Source: Verrucomicrobiota bacterium
GTDB lineage: Bacteria > Verrucomicrobiota > Verrucomicrobiia > Verrucomicrobiales > DEV007
Direction: 5' to 3'
Length of the DNA: 64,000 nt
Assembly: GCA_020630975.1 (NCBI GenBank)
Contig: JAHDID010000014.1
Span: 34,283 to 98,282 of the forward strand
A program made the translations under genes and the position numbers. Positions 18,753 through 27,926 of this stretch are shown here, in pieces (position 1 is the first letter of the stretch; each line of letters opens with the position of its first letter). The notes beneath the pieces are model-generated. The model ran no database searches. It was given only the letters and a program-made list of their open reading frames with translations, and was not told the origin of the DNA.

Positions 18753-19307
18753 CTAAAGATTCACGCTGATCGATTCTCTTTCACCTCCCGAAGCCTCGAA
18801 AAAGTCGTGACGCTTGAAGCCGAACATATTGGCTACGATATTTGAAGGGAAACTATCGACCGCATTATTGATACCGAGGACAGCGGCATTGTAGGAGCGG
18901 CGCGCAGCCGATATCTGCTCCTCCGTTTCAGTGAGGTTGCGCTGTAGATTGAGGAAGTGATCGCTACTCGTCAGTTGCGGGTAGCTCTCGCCGATCGCCA
19001 TCAATCGACCTAACTGAGAGTCCAGCTGCTGCTCAGCTGAAAAGCGATCTCGATCGGATAGCCCGGACTGGCAGGCCTGATTTCTCAGAGCAATGACTTT
19101 CTCAAAGGTCTCTTTTTCGTGTGCGGCGAATCCCTTGACCGTCTCTACGAGATTAGGAATCAAATCGTGACGCCGCTTGAGCATGACGTCGATGGTACTA
19201 AAGGCATTGCGAGCCTGATTGCGCTTGCTGACCAGACCGTTATACACGGTGATCGCAAAGATCGCGGGGATGAGAATGATAGCAGCAGGTATTAAAAGCA
19301 GTTCCAT
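18753..19307 (-). CDS. lemA: LemA family protein
   Basis: 184 aa from ATG 19307 (an in-frame TTG at 19331 would add eight residues). One N-terminal transmembrane helix (LLLIPAAIILIPAIFAITVY) is followed by the LemA signature YNGLVSKRNQARNAFSTIDVMLKRRHDLIPNLVETVKGFA, then a helical body and the conserved end YNAAVLGINNAVDSFPSNIVANMFGF. LemA proteins are membrane-anchored four-helix bundles of unclear function. The gene leads two DUF3137 genes and follows the pilT pair after 57 bp; whether all five are cotranscribed cannot be decided from the sequence. Confidence 0.93.
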   Translation of the reverse strand: MELLLIPAAIILIPAIFAITVYNGLVSKRNQARNAFSTIDVMLKRRHDLIPNLVETVKGFAAHEKETFEKVIALRNQACQSGLSDRDRFSAEQQLDSQLGRLMAIGESYPQLTSSDHFLNLQRNLTETEEQISAARRSYNAAVLGINNAVDSFPSNIVANMFGFKRHDFFEASGGERESISVNL

Positions 19308-19364
19308 AAAAGCTATGGAGAACTTAACCAATTAACACCTGCCGCACAATTACAATCCCAAGCG

Positions 19365-20462
19365 CTAATCGTAACCACCGCCCGAGTTGCCGAGCTCTGC
19401 GTACTCAGGTGGCAGGGCTGCACGGAAGCGGCTTTTGTCGATAGCTTTCATGTAGGCCTCTAGTGGGCCTACCTTGCCAGCTACCATCTGCTCCCAGATC
19501 GAGTCATCCATGAACTGCATGCCGTACTCCTTACCACCGGTGATCACATCGGTGAGCTTTTGGGTGGCACCCTCGCGGATGATGGCGCTCACAGCTGGAG
19601 TCGCGACGAGGATTTCATTCACAGCGACACGGCCAGGCTTATCATCGCGACGGCAGAGCAACTGGGCGACCACACCACGCAGCGAACCTGCGAGCATCGT
19701 GCGCACCTGTGCCTGCTGATCGGATGGGAAAACATCGACCAATCGGTCGACTGTCTTGCGAGCATTGTTGGTGTGTAGCGTACCAAAAACCAACAGCCCT
19801 GTCTCAGCCGCAGTCAGTGCTAGCGAAATCGTCTCGAGGTCGCGCATCTCACCCACCAGCACGATGTCGGAGTCCTGTCGCAGCGAGGCTCGCAGACCAT
19901 CGGCGAACGATGGACAGTGGATCGGCACCTCGCGCTGGGTGATGGTCGACTTCTTGTTGCGGTGAACGAACTCAATTGGCTCCTCCACAGTGATGATGTG
20001 GCGAGCGTAGGTGCGATTGATGTAGTCGATCAGTGCTGCCAGAGTGGTGGACTTGCCAGAGCCGGTAGGTCCCGTCACTAGGACTAGACCACTACGCATG
20101 TCGCCGAAAGTCTCGATGATCTCAGGCAGGTTCAGATCCTGGATAGTCTTGATCTCTGTCGGGATGAGACGGAACACCGCAGCGAGTCCATTCTTTTGCT
20201 GAAAGTAGTTACAGCGAAAGCGGGAGTCGGCATCCATCTCGTAAGCAAAGTCGAGATCGCCTTTCTCTAGGTAACGCTCGTAGGCCTTGGGCTCGCAGAT
20301 CTCGCGGAGCATCGCATCGATAGTCGGGCGATCGAGATCGGCATCGGAGATAGCGGCCACAGCACCATGGGCGCGCATCTTCGGTGGCTGCCCCTCACTG
20401 AGGTGAAGGTCAGAACCTCCCGAAGCGACGAGGTGCTGGAAGTATTGGTCGATGATAGCCAT
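19365..20462 (-). CDS. pilT: PilT-like type IV pilus retraction ATPase (second of two)
   Basis: 365 aa. N-terminal domain with SGGSDLHLSEGQPPKMR, then Walker A GPTGSGKSTT, the Asp box (HIITVEEPIEF), Walker B (IVLVGEMRD), the His box (LVFGTLHTNNARKTVDR) and the C-terminal AVSAIIREG helix equivalent to the AIRNLIRE motif of PilT. It is a hexameric cytoplasmic ATPase that drives pilin disassembly and twitching. It follows another PilT-like gene by 48 bp. No other pilus assembly genes lie near; one orphan prepilin gene is at 60.3 kb. Confidence 0.93.
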   Translation of the reverse strand: MAIIDQYFQHLVASGGSDLHLSEGQPPKMRAHGAVAAISDADLDRPTIDAMLREICEPKAYERYLEKGDLDFAYEMDADSRFRCNYFQQKNGLAAVFRLIPTEIKTIQDLNLPEIIETFGDMRSGLVLVTGPTGSGKSTTLAALIDYINRTYARHIITVEEPIEFVHRNKKSTITQREVPIHCPSFADGLRASLRQDSDIVLVGEMRDLETISLALTAAETGLLVFGTLHTNNARKTVDRLVDVFPSDQQAQVRTMLAGSLRGVVAQLLCRRDDKPGRVAVNEILVATPAVSAIIREGATQKLTDVITGGKEYGMQFMDDSIWEQMVAGKVGPLEAYMKAIDKSRFRAALPPEYAELGNSGGGYD

Positions 20463-20510
20463 TTTTCGAAAAATTGGGTAAAAGATTCAGTGTTTTTGGG
20501 TTGGGAGGGC

Positions 20511-21596
20511 CTAGACGCCCAGTGTGGTGCGCATGGTGTTCGGGTCGAGCGCGCGGCCCACGGCTTCCTCTGTCGAGATGGTGCCTTCGGCGTGCAGCTT
20601 GAGCAGGGCATCATCCATCATGATCATGCCCACGTTCTTACCGGTCTGCATCACGCCGGGTAGCATGAATGTCTTACCATCGCGGATCAGCGATGATACC
20701 GCCGGAGTATTGACCAGTAGCTCGAGGGCGAGTGTCCGACCTGTGCCGTCTTTCTTCGGCACCAGCTGCTGGGAGATGACTCCGCGCAGCGACTCGCCTA
20801 CCATGATACGGATCTGCTCGCGCTGCTCATTCGGGAATACATCCAGCACACGGTCTAGCGTACGCGCTGCGCTACCGGTGTGCAGTGTCGCTAGCACCAG
20901 GTGCCCCGTCTCGGCTGCGGTGATCGCGAGAGAGATCGTCTCGAGATCGCGCATCTCACCCACCATGATTACATCTGGGTCCTCACGCAGAGCAGCTCGC
21001 AGCGCGTGGGAGAAACTCTCGGTATGCAGGTGGATCTCGCGCTGGTTCACGTGGCAGGCCTTTGAGTCGATCACATACTCGATCGGATCCTCCAGAGTGA
21101 TGATGTGGTCCTTGCGCGTCTCATTGATCTCATTGATCAGCGATGCCAGTGTCGTCGACTTACCAGAGCCCACCGAGCCTGTCACTAGGATGAGACCGTT
21201 TTGATATTCCAGCAGCGGCTTGATCGCCTCGGGCAGATTCAGCTCATCCATGGTCCGCAGGTCGGTACTGACCACACGAAAAACCATCTCCCAGCCGAGG
21301 CGGGTCTTGACCACCGATGCACGGAATCGACCGAAGTCTGGAGCATAAGCAAAATCCACGTCGCCTTTCTCCTCCAGACGGCGCAGCTCTGCCTCGGGCA
21401 GATAGGCCCGAGCTAGCTTCTCGGTTTGCTCAGGTGAGAGCGGTTCTGCATTTTCCCAGATCGGCTGCAGCAAACCAAAGCGCCGCCACTTGGGCTTACA
21501 GGTAGGTGCGATGTGCAAATCGGAAACGTCGTACTCCTGCGCGAGTCGCAGATAGTCATCGACGTGCTCTAAGGCGGGGACTGTGTCTTCTGCCAT
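20511..21596 (-). CDS. pilT: PilT-like type IV pilus ATPase (first of two)
   Basis: 361 aa from ATG 21596; an upstream GTG at 21641 gives an unlikely extension. Motifs: YDVSDLHIAPTCKPKWR, Walker A GSVGSGKSTT, HIITLEDPIEYV, Walker B VIMVGEMRD, LVLATLHTGSAARTLDRVLDVFP, and AVSSLIRDGK. It is clearly homologous to the following gene but diverged, with a different Walker A (SVGSGK) and an altered N-terminal domain, so the pair may work like PilT/PilU. Which of the two is the main retraction motor cannot be told. It is divergent from the 21766 gene across 169 bp. Confidence 0.92.
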   Translation of the reverse strand: MAEDTVPALEHVDDYLRLAQEYDVSDLHIAPTCKPKWRRFGLLQPIWENAEPLSPEQTEKLARAYLPEAELRRLEEKGDVDFAYAPDFGRFRASVVKTRLGWEMVFRVVSTDLRTMDELNLPEAIKPLLEYQNGLILVTGSVGSGKSTTLASLINEINETRKDHIITLEDPIEYVIDSKACHVNQREIHLHTESFSHALRAALREDPDVIMVGEMRDLETISLAITAAETGHLVLATLHTGSAARTLDRVLDVFPNEQREQIRIMVGESLRGVISQQLVPKKDGTGRTLALELLVNTPAVSSLIRDGKTFMLPGVMQTGKNVGMIMMDDALLKLHAEGTISTEEAVGRALDPNTMRTTLGV

Positions 21597-21765
21597 ATTT
21601 TCTTTTGGGTGTAAAAAATCTGTCGCCTGCCAACAGGCCACTGTTCGGACCGAGTATCTCGGTTGTTAATCCTGCAGGCAAGTCTAAAACGGATCAGTAT
21701 CAGGAGTCTGAGGCGAGACAAAAACACTTGTCGTTCGCGGTACTTGCCTCAAGTGTGACTGCGTT

Positions 21766-22662
21766 TTGAAGACTTTCTTTGGCATCCTCTTGTTCGTCGC
21801 TGTGTTCATCTTAGTAGGCTTTGGCATGCATCTGGCCACCTACAAAAAGCCCGGCCTCTTCATCTGGTCGATATCCGATGGTGCCGTGGTCGAGTCCAAG
21901 CTCAAGCCAGAGCCCAAGCTAGTCCCTAGATCTCAGCAGCCTGCACCTCAGATCGAAATGAGCGAGATAGAGAGTGATAGCCTAGCCCAGTCTCAAGGCA
22001 CAGCCACTAGCGAGCCACCTAGGTCCGCTACCGCTCTAGACTATGAGACTATCGATCTCGATAGCTCAGCTACCGGCAGCGACGGCACTACCGATGCCAA
22101 TCCAGCTGAGATCTCCCTATTCGATGGCAAGGAGCTGGGCAAATGGCAGATCACTCAATACGGTGGCGAGGGCGACGTGTTTATCACCGAGGAAGGCGAC
22201 CTCGAGTTTGGCTTCGGCGCGATACTGACAGGGGTCCACTGGTCTGAAGAGACACCGAGAAAGACTAACTACGAAATCTCGCTCGAAGCTATGAAGCTAG
22301 ATGGCACAGACTTTTTCTGTGCTCTGACTTTCCCTGTGGGGGAGAATCACGCCAGCTTTTTGATCGGCGGCTGGGGCGGCGGTGTCGTCGGTATCTCCAG
22401 TGTCGACGATCTCGATGCCTCGGAGAACGAGACCATGCAGATCGAAGGCTTCAAGGACGACGTGTGGCACAAAGTCCGCGTAAAGGTGACCGATGACAAG
22501 ATAGAGGCCTGGATCGATGACAAAAAAATGGTCGACCTGGTGACCACTGATCGAAAGATAAGTCTACGCCCTGGCGATATCGAGCTATCCGTGCCGCTAG
22601 GGATCTGCAGCTTTCAGACAAGAGCTAAATACCGAAACATCGTTTGGAAAAATTTGCCTTAA
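21766..22662 (+). CDS. Membrane-anchored DUF1080-like (3-keto-disaccharide hydrolase/LamG-fold) protein
   Basis: 298 aa from TTG 21766; no upstream ATG exists and this start keeps the N-terminal helix FFGILLFVAVFILVGFGMHL whole. Residues 30-110 are a low-complexity Ser/Thr/Pro/acidic linker. The C-terminal domain (about 112-298) has the DUF1080 outline: SLFDGKELGKWQ, FGFGAILTGVHW, TNYEISLEAM, DDVWHKVRVKV, DKIEAWIDDKKMVDL, and an ending of FQTRAKYRNIVWKNL. DUF1080 domains have a beta-sandwich fold, and some members hydrolyse 3-keto-glycosides. Here the single anchor suggests periplasmic display. Substrate unknown. Confidence 0.8.
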   Translation: MKTFFGILLFVAVFILVGFGMHLATYKKPGLFIWSISDGAVVESKLKPEPKLVPRSQQPAPQIEMSEIESDSLAQSQGTATSEPPRSATALDYETIDLDSSATGSDGTTDANPAEISLFDGKELGKWQITQYGGEGDVFITEEGDLEFGFGAILTGVHWSEETPRKTNYEISLEAMKLDGTDFFCALTFPVGENHASFLIGGWGGGVVGISSVDDLDASENETMQIEGFKDDVWHKVRVKVTDDKIEAWIDDKKMVDLVTTDRKISLRPGDIELSVPLGICSFQTRAKYRNIVWKNLP

Positions 22663-22676
22663 ATTTGTCTCAACTC

Positions 22677-22706
22677 TTGACGCTCAAATTCGTTTTTTTA
22701 TACGAT
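22677..22706 (+). promoter_or_regulatory. Candidate sigma-70 promoter upstream of the winged-helix gene
   Basis: TTGACG (22677-22682), an 18-bp spacer, TACGAT (22701-22706). It lies in the AT-rich 306-bp gap 22663-22968, which holds no gene. The gap also contains a second TTGACT near 22852 followed by TATATGAT-like sequence and a long A/T tract just before the next gene, so transcription may start nearer the gene. Proposed from match to consensus only. Confidence 0.45.
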
Positions 22707-22968
22707 TGACTAATTCTTGAGAGTCAGCCACAGTCGCCAGACGCGAAAAGAGCCGCGTTTTCCATCCCCCTCAGACACCGATCAAGCCTCATCAGAGCGG
22801 GGTTCAGCACTATTTCAGAGTGTTTGATAATAAAGTTTTTTGAACAAAGCAGTTGACTAATCTTTTATATGATGGTCTCGATTTAAAAAACAAAATTTAG
22901 TTTTTTACTTTTTCATCCAACGGTCTACAAAGACCGACCTTCTCAATCACCATCAACCACCACTCCGC

Positions 22969-23982
22969 ATGAATTTACGCGACCAACTCAAAGAGATCCT
23001 TCCGGACATCCTACCTCGGAACCCGAATGAGTCGATCAAAGGCACCGAGCTGATCGAGTCGGTAAAGTACCGCCTGAAGCAGGAGTACTCAGACGCGACA
23101 CTTCGCTACCACTTTTCGATCATGTCCTGCGATCCCTCATCGCCCATCGCCAAAGTGGCACAGGGTCAGGGATACTACCTCCGCACTGAGACCATCCACG
23201 CGATGAACAGTGCGATGAATATGATCACCACTGGGCCTACGCCTGATCATCCGACTTTCAGTCACGACAACTCGGACCTCTCTATCACTAGAGCCAATAA
23301 GTTCCGCGCTGTCGTGCAGCGCTACTACGAGGCCAAGCGCCAGACTGCTTTCGCTTTCGAAGAGTCTTTCTCAGAGAATCCAATGGCTAACCGCTGGCGT
23401 GTGCCTGATCTAGCTGTCGTAGACTGGCTCGCAGGTGAGGGTAGCGAAGATGGCGTGCTCATCGATCGCAACAAGATCGAAGTGCTGACCAAGCTGGGCA
23501 AGTCTCCAGTCCAGATCACCAGCGCTAAGCTCCGCCTCGAGTTCAATCCATTTTCAGTCAGCGAAGATCTGCACCAGTGCCTATCCACATCCGAGTGGGC
23601 CAATGGTGGCGAGATCCTCGTAGCAGCTCCTATCAGCGATCCGCACATCCTCGAGACTGTGACCGACTTCGCCACTCGCTATGGTATCGGCGTGGTATCT
23701 TTCGGGCTCGATGCAGACATCATCGACGATCTGCCAGAGCCTGCAGCTATCGAAAACCTATCCGCTCAGGAGTTCGAGTCGATCAACTCACTGTTCTCCG
23801 TGCATAGACACGCTTCGCCAAACTTGACGCCTAATTTCGATTGGCAGCATGTCAGCAAGCTGTCTAGTGCCAACCATGATTTCGGTCGATTCGAGCGCTG
23901 GATTTCCAGCTGCCTCGTTGAGGAGCGCGTCGTGCCTCCACGTGACTTCGCTCACCAGGAGAGAATCTCCGAGGTCGCTTAA
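22969..23982 (+). CDS. Unrecognised protein with N-terminal winged-helix-like domain
   Basis: 337 aa. Residues 1-75 look like a winged helix: IKGTELIESVKYRLKQEYSDATLRYHFS as helices and AKVAQGQGYYLR as the wing. After a polar linker, residues 105-270 form an alpha/beta domain: NKFRAVVQRYYEAKR, RVPDLAVVDW, SAKLRLEF, then ILVAAPISDPHILETVTDFATRYGIGVVSFG. That order resembles restriction-endonuclease-like domains seen in some HTH-nuclease proteins, but the expected E-x-K is not intact (LRLEF), so any nuclease activity is doubtful. The AT-rich 306-bp upstream region suggests active regulation. I cannot assign a function. Confidence 0.65.
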   Translation: MNLRDQLKEILPDILPRNPNESIKGTELIESVKYRLKQEYSDATLRYHFSIMSCDPSSPIAKVAQGQGYYLRTETIHAMNSAMNMITTGPTPDHPTFSHDNSDLSITRANKFRAVVQRYYEAKRQTAFAFEESFSENPMANRWRVPDLAVVDWLAGEGSEDGVLIDRNKIEVLTKLGKSPVQITSAKLRLEFNPFSVSEDLHQCLSTSEWANGGEILVAAPISDPHILETVTDFATRYGIGVVSFGLDADIIDDLPEPAAIENLSAQEFESINSLFSVHRHASPNLTPNFDWQHVSKLSSANHDFGRFERWISSCLVEERVVPPRDFAHQERISEVA

Positions 23983-24002
23983 CTGCAGCCTTTTTCTCAG
24001 GC

Positions 24003-24386
24003 ATGGAGTCCTCTGTCGATCTCAATATCTTCGGCGAGGAGCTTCTGCCCTGCAGCCTCGATCCGGTGACAGGATTTTACCGGACTGGCTGCTGCGAGGT
24101 AGGGCCCGAGGATCTGGGCTGCCACGCCGTTTGCTGCCTCCTGACAGAGGAGTTTTTAGAGTTCAGCAGACAAACAGGGAACGATCTCACCACCCCGATC
24201 CCTGAATATAACTTCCCCGGCCTCAAGCCAGGCCAGAGATGGTGCGTGTGCGCCAGTCGCTGGAAAGAAGCCCTAGACGCAGGCTATGCCGCCCCAGTCA
24301 TTTTGGCGGCCACTTCTCAAGCCGCGCTGCAGCACGTCTCCCGCAGCATCCTGGAGGAGTACGGAGCCGACGCACTAGAAGAGTAA
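24003..24386 (+). CDS. DUF2237 family protein
   Basis: 127 aa. It carries the characteristic DUF2237 pattern: LNIFGEELLPCSLDPVTGFYRTGCCEVGPEDLGCHAVCCLLTEEFLEFSRQTGNDL, then FPGLKPGQRWCVCASRW and an ending in APVILAATSQAALQHV. The cysteine-rich core could bind metal, but the family has no known function. It starts 20 bp after the previous gene and may be in the same transcript. Confidence 0.92.
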   Translation: MESSVDLNIFGEELLPCSLDPVTGFYRTGCCEVGPEDLGCHAVCCLLTEEFLEFSRQTGNDLTTPIPEYNFPGLKPGQRWCVCASRWKEALDAGYAAPVILAATSQAALQHVSRSILEEYGADALEE

Positions 24387-24481
24387 AGTGGCCCTCTCGA
24401 TACCTGAAAACCACTTGCAGGTACGGTAAATCCGAACTTGGGTGTCGATCTGTTTTCCGAGCCGGGCATTTGCCCCATACT

Positions 24482-25444
24482 ATGAGCAATCAAAACAATC
24501 GAAATCGCCCCGGGCAATCCTCCCGCAACAACAACTCACGCTCTTCGTCTAGAGGTGGAAACGGGGGCCAGCGCGGCAATGCCAAGGCGACTCCAAAGAA
24601 ACTCAGTCTGGTAGACAAGGTTTTGATCTTCTTCGGCTTCAAAGAAAAGCCGACCACTGGCAACAAGGGTAAGGGCAAAGGTACAGCCAAGAAAACTCCT
24701 ACCAAACAGCCAGTCACCACAGAGCGCCTGTTCATCGGCAACCTGAGCTACAAAGTGACCGAGGAAGAATTAGCAGATTTTTTCAAAACCGCAGGAACGG
24801 TGAAGAAAGCCGAGATCGCCACGCACTCCAAGAGCAAGCGACCCAAGGGCTACGGCTTCATCACTATGGGCTCTGTCGCAGAGGCAGAGAAAGCTGCTGC
24901 CACTCTCGATGGCAAAGCTCTCGATGGCCGTGAAGTCACCGTGACCGGTGCCAAAAGTGCTAACCGCTCTTCTGGCCCATCATCCAAGAAATCTGCCGCC
25001 AATAAGAAACAAGGCGAGCGCCGTGACCGCCCCCAGGGCGACGGCAGGAGAGGTGGCGGCGAGCGCGGCGGCAGAGGTGGTCGCAACGAGCGTAGCGGCG
25101 GTGGTAGAGGTGGCCGTGGCGGCCGCGGTAGCAAAGCCGATGCCGAGAGCACCGTCACTCCCATGGAGGTGCCTACTGTCTCGACACCGATGCTGACGAT
25201 TTCGAATCTCACTAAAGACTTCGGCGAAGCAGAGCTTGGCGATTTGTTTTACGGCGTAGGCGATTTCGTGAAGAGCGATCTGAAAGAAGGCCTAGCCATG
25301 ATCGAGATGAAGTCTGTCGATGATGCCCAGCAAGCCGTCCGCCTGCTGGATGGCAAAGACTTCATGGGGCAGACGCTCAGTGTAAAGGGCGACGAAGACG
25401 TCTCCTCCTGGGCATCGACCAACAGCGAAGAAGAGGAAGGCTAA
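24482..25444 (+). CDS. RNA-binding protein with two RRMs joined by an RGG-rich linker
   Basis: 320 aa from ATG 24482; the same frame is open 243 bp upstream, but that part overlaps the DUF2237 gene and is not protein-like. Residues 1-30 are an Asn/Arg/Ser low-complexity tail. RRM1 spans about 82-158 with RNP2 LFIGNL and RNP1 KGYGFITM. Residues 175-218 are Arg/Gly-rich with several RGG units. RRM2 spans about 236-305 (PMLTISNL...GLAMIEM) and is more diverged at RNP1. An acidic tail ends the protein. Bacterial RRM proteins are usually about 80-110 aa with one RRM. The two-RRM RGG architecture resembles eukaryotic hnRNP-like proteins and suggests RNA chaperoning or condensate formation, which is inference. 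Confidence 0.9.
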   Translation: MSNQNNRNRPGQSSRNNNSRSSSRGGNGGQRGNAKATPKKLSLVDKVLIFFGFKEKPTTGNKGKGKGTAKKTPTKQPVTTERLFIGNLSYKVTEEELADFFKTAGTVKKAEIATHSKSKRPKGYGFITMGSVAEAEKAAATLDGKALDGREVTVTGAKSANRSSGPSSKKSAANKKQGERRDRPQGDGRRGGGERGGRGGRNERSGGGRGGRGGRGSKADAESTVTPMEVPTVSTPMLTISNLTKDFGEAELGDLFYGVGDFVKSDLKEGLAMIEMKSVDDAQQAVRLLDGKDFMGQTLSVKGDEDVSSWASTNSEEEEG

Positions 25445-25595
25445 GCCGCACCTCCTCCCCCCTTCTTTACCAGCTTTGATTGGGATTTTAGCATCCCAAA
25501 AGTGAACAAAGTCTTTTCTCACCGAGGAAAGTCCTAGGAATTGCCGCGTGTTAGCGTTAGGTAATGGCGCTCAGCGGCGTAGAGCGATTTGCATC

Positions 25596-27920
25596 ATGGG
25601 GCCCAAAAAAAAATCCGGAATCAATCTCACCTTCACTCCGAAACCACAGACATCGGAGGGAACCACCACCACCACTCCCACAGCCCCCTCCCCAGCTACA
25701 GATCCTGCGGAGATCCAGATGATCCTGGACGCGCGGCATAGGAATCCCTTTGCCTTCCTCGGTCTACAGCACTCGGGCACTGGCTCTGGCATGGTGGTGC
25801 GCACCTTTCAGCCGGCGGCAGAGAGCATCACTGCTATCGTGCAGGGCCGAGATTTCCCCATGCGGCGCACGCATCAGGCTGGATTCTTCGAAGCCGAACT
25901 ACCCGAGCTCGATCACCGGGCAGACTACATCTTTCGAGTCACCGACTATGAGGGCCATATCTCTACCCAGCGCGATGTCTACCAGTTTCCCACCCTGCTA
26001 GGCGATCAGGATCTTTATTTCTTTGGCGAAGGCACTCACAGAGGCCTGTGGAAAGTGCTCGGAGCACACCTGATCAAGGCCGCTCCCAGTGTGCAGACCG
26101 CTCCAGGCGGCGACTTCAGCGAGACCGATCCTGTCAATGGAGTGCGCTTCACCGTATGGGCGCCCAATGCCTGGCGAGTCAGCGTGATCGGCGATTTCAA
26201 CAATTGGGACGGCCGCGTACACCCGATGCGCAATCGTGATGGCGTGTGGGAGATCTTCGTTCCCAATATACTCCAGGGAGCTCACTATAAATTTGAGATC
26301 ATCGGTCGCGATGGCGATCTATTGACCAAGAGCGATCCCTTTGCCTTTTACTCGCAGCATGGCATCGATACTGCCAGCATGGTGTACGATCTCGATCGCT
26401 ACCAGTGGTCGGACCAGGAGTGGATGGACAAGCGCGCCAGCCACGACCTATATCACTCGCCGATGAGCTGCTACGAGGTGCACCTCGGCTCCTGGAAGCG
26501 CAAGACCGAGGAGGACAATCGCATGCTCAGCTACATCGAGTATGCCACAGAGTTGGTCGACTATGTGGTGGAGATGGGCTTCACCCATATCGAGCTCATG
26601 CCAGTGTCGGAGTTTCCATTCGACGGCTCGTGGGGGTACCAGGTGTGCGGCTACTACGCGCCGACCAGCCGTTTTGGCTCGCCAGATGAGTTTCGCCACT
26701 TTGTCGATACCTGCCACCAGCGCGGTATCGGAGTGATCATGGACTGGGTGCCAGCTCACTTCCCGAAGGATGACCATGGTCTAGCCAAATTCGATGGCAC
26801 CGCTCTCTACGAGCACGAAGATCCGCGCATGGGCGAGCACATGGACTGGGGGACTCTCATCTTCAACTACGGTCGAAATGAGGTGCGCAATTTCCTCGTC
26901 GCCAATGCTCTCTACTGGCTCAAGGAGTATCACATCGATGGTATCCGCGTGGATGCGGTGGCCTCCATGCTCTATCTCGACTACTCGCGCGAGGACGGCG
27001 AGTGGCTACCCAATGAGCATGGTGGTAGGGAAAACCTAGCCGCTATCGAATTCCTCAAGCAGATGAATATGGCCTGCTACGAGGAGTGCCCCGGCATCAC
27101 CACCATCGCCGAGGAGTCGACCGCCTTTCAGGGAGTCTCTCGCCCCATCGACCAGGGTGGATTGGGATTCGGCTTCAAGTGGAACATGGGCTGGATGAAC
27201 GACTCGCTCGACTATATGAGCAAGCCGCCCATCTACCGCAAGCATCACCACGGCGAGGCGACCTTCTCGATGATCTATGCCTACACCGAAAACTACATCC
27301 TCGTGCTGAGCCACGATGAGGTGGTGCACGGCAAAGGCTCGATGGTCAATAAGATGCCCGGCGACAAGTGGCAACAACTCGCCAATCTGCGCATGTTTTA
27401 CGGCTGGATGTTTGCCCACCCCGGTAAGAAGCTACTCTTCCAGGGCGATGAGTTTGCCCAGACCGCCGAGTGGGATCACGACCAGAGTATCGACTGGCAC
27501 TTTCTCGACTACCCCGAGCATGCCGGCATCAAAAAAGCTGTGCAGGACCTCAATCGCCTCTACATATCCGAGCCAGCGCTCTACGAGATCGATCACGAGC
27601 CCGGTGGATTCGAGTGGATCCTCCATGACGATGCCGAGAATAGTGTCTTCGCCTTTGTCCGCTATGGTCGCAACAGCGAGCGCATCGTAGTGCTCATCAA
27701 TGCCACCCCAGTGGTTCGCGCCAACTACCGAGTCGGCGTACCGATGCCCGGTTTCTACGAAGAGATTTTCAACTCCGACTCCGAACTATACGGCGGTGCC
27801 AATACCGGCAATCAAGGCGGTATACCGAGTGAAGCCTACGGCTCCCACGGCAGAGATCATTCTATCGTGATCAAGCTGCCACCACTAGCCACCGTATTTT
27901 TCAAAATGCGCGAGGTCTAA
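25596..27920 (+). CDS. glgB: 1,4-alpha-glucan branching enzyme
   Basis: 774 aa from ATG 25596 (an upstream in-frame start adds 16 unlikely residues). After a variable 40-residue N-terminus come an N1 domain (NPFAFLGLQ), a CBM48 domain (GVRFTVWAPNAWRVSVIGDFNNWDG) and the GH13 catalytic barrel. Catalytic residues are Asp453 in GIRVDAV and Glu506 in IAEESTAF, 53 apart as in E. coli GlgB, with the transition-state Asp in LSHDEVVHGK. It transfers alpha-1,4 segments to make alpha-1,6 branches in glycogen. No other glg gene is adjacent. Its stop is followed by the paired CAATAGGGTACA repeat and a hairpin cluster. Confidence 0.96.
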   Translation: MGPKKKSGINLTFTPKPQTSEGTTTTTPTAPSPATDPAEIQMILDARHRNPFAFLGLQHSGTGSGMVVRTFQPAAESITAIVQGRDFPMRRTHQAGFFEAELPELDHRADYIFRVTDYEGHISTQRDVYQFPTLLGDQDLYFFGEGTHRGLWKVLGAHLIKAAPSVQTAPGGDFSETDPVNGVRFTVWAPNAWRVSVIGDFNNWDGRVHPMRNRDGVWEIFVPNILQGAHYKFEIIGRDGDLLTKSDPFAFYSQHGIDTASMVYDLDRYQWSDQEWMDKRASHDLYHSPMSCYEVHLGSWKRKTEEDNRMLSYIEYATELVDYVVEMGFTHIELMPVSEFPFDGSWGYQVCGYYAPTSRFGSPDEFRHFVDTCHQRGIGVIMDWVPAHFPKDDHGLAKFDGTALYEHEDPRMGEHMDWGTLIFNYGRNEVRNFLVANALYWLKEYHIDGIRVDAVASMLYLDYSREDGEWLPNEHGGRENLAAIEFLKQMNMACYEECPGITTIAEESTAFQGVSRPIDQGGLGFGFKWNMGWMNDSLDYMSKPPIYRKHHHGEATFSMIYAYTENYILVLSHDEVVHGKGSMVNKMPGDKWQQLANLRMFYGWMFAHPGKKLLFQGDEFAQTAEWDHDQSIDWHFLDYPEHAGIKKAVQDLNRLYISEPALYEIDHEPGGFEWILHDDAENSVFAFVRYGRNSERIVVLINATPVVRANYRVGVPMPGFYEEIFNSDSELYGGANTGNQGGIPSEAYGSHGRDHSIVIKLPPLATVFFKMREV

Positions 27921-27926
27921 ACACCA

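Noticed and set aside
24239..24481. N-terminal extension of the RRM protein
   Set aside because: It overlaps the DUF2237 gene in another frame and reads as arginine-rich noise; ATG 24482 gives a sensible start.
25445..25595. Terminator at TTGGGATTTTAGCATCCCAA before glgB
   Set aside because: The hairpin is short and has no T run; it could be chance, so it is not listed as a feature.
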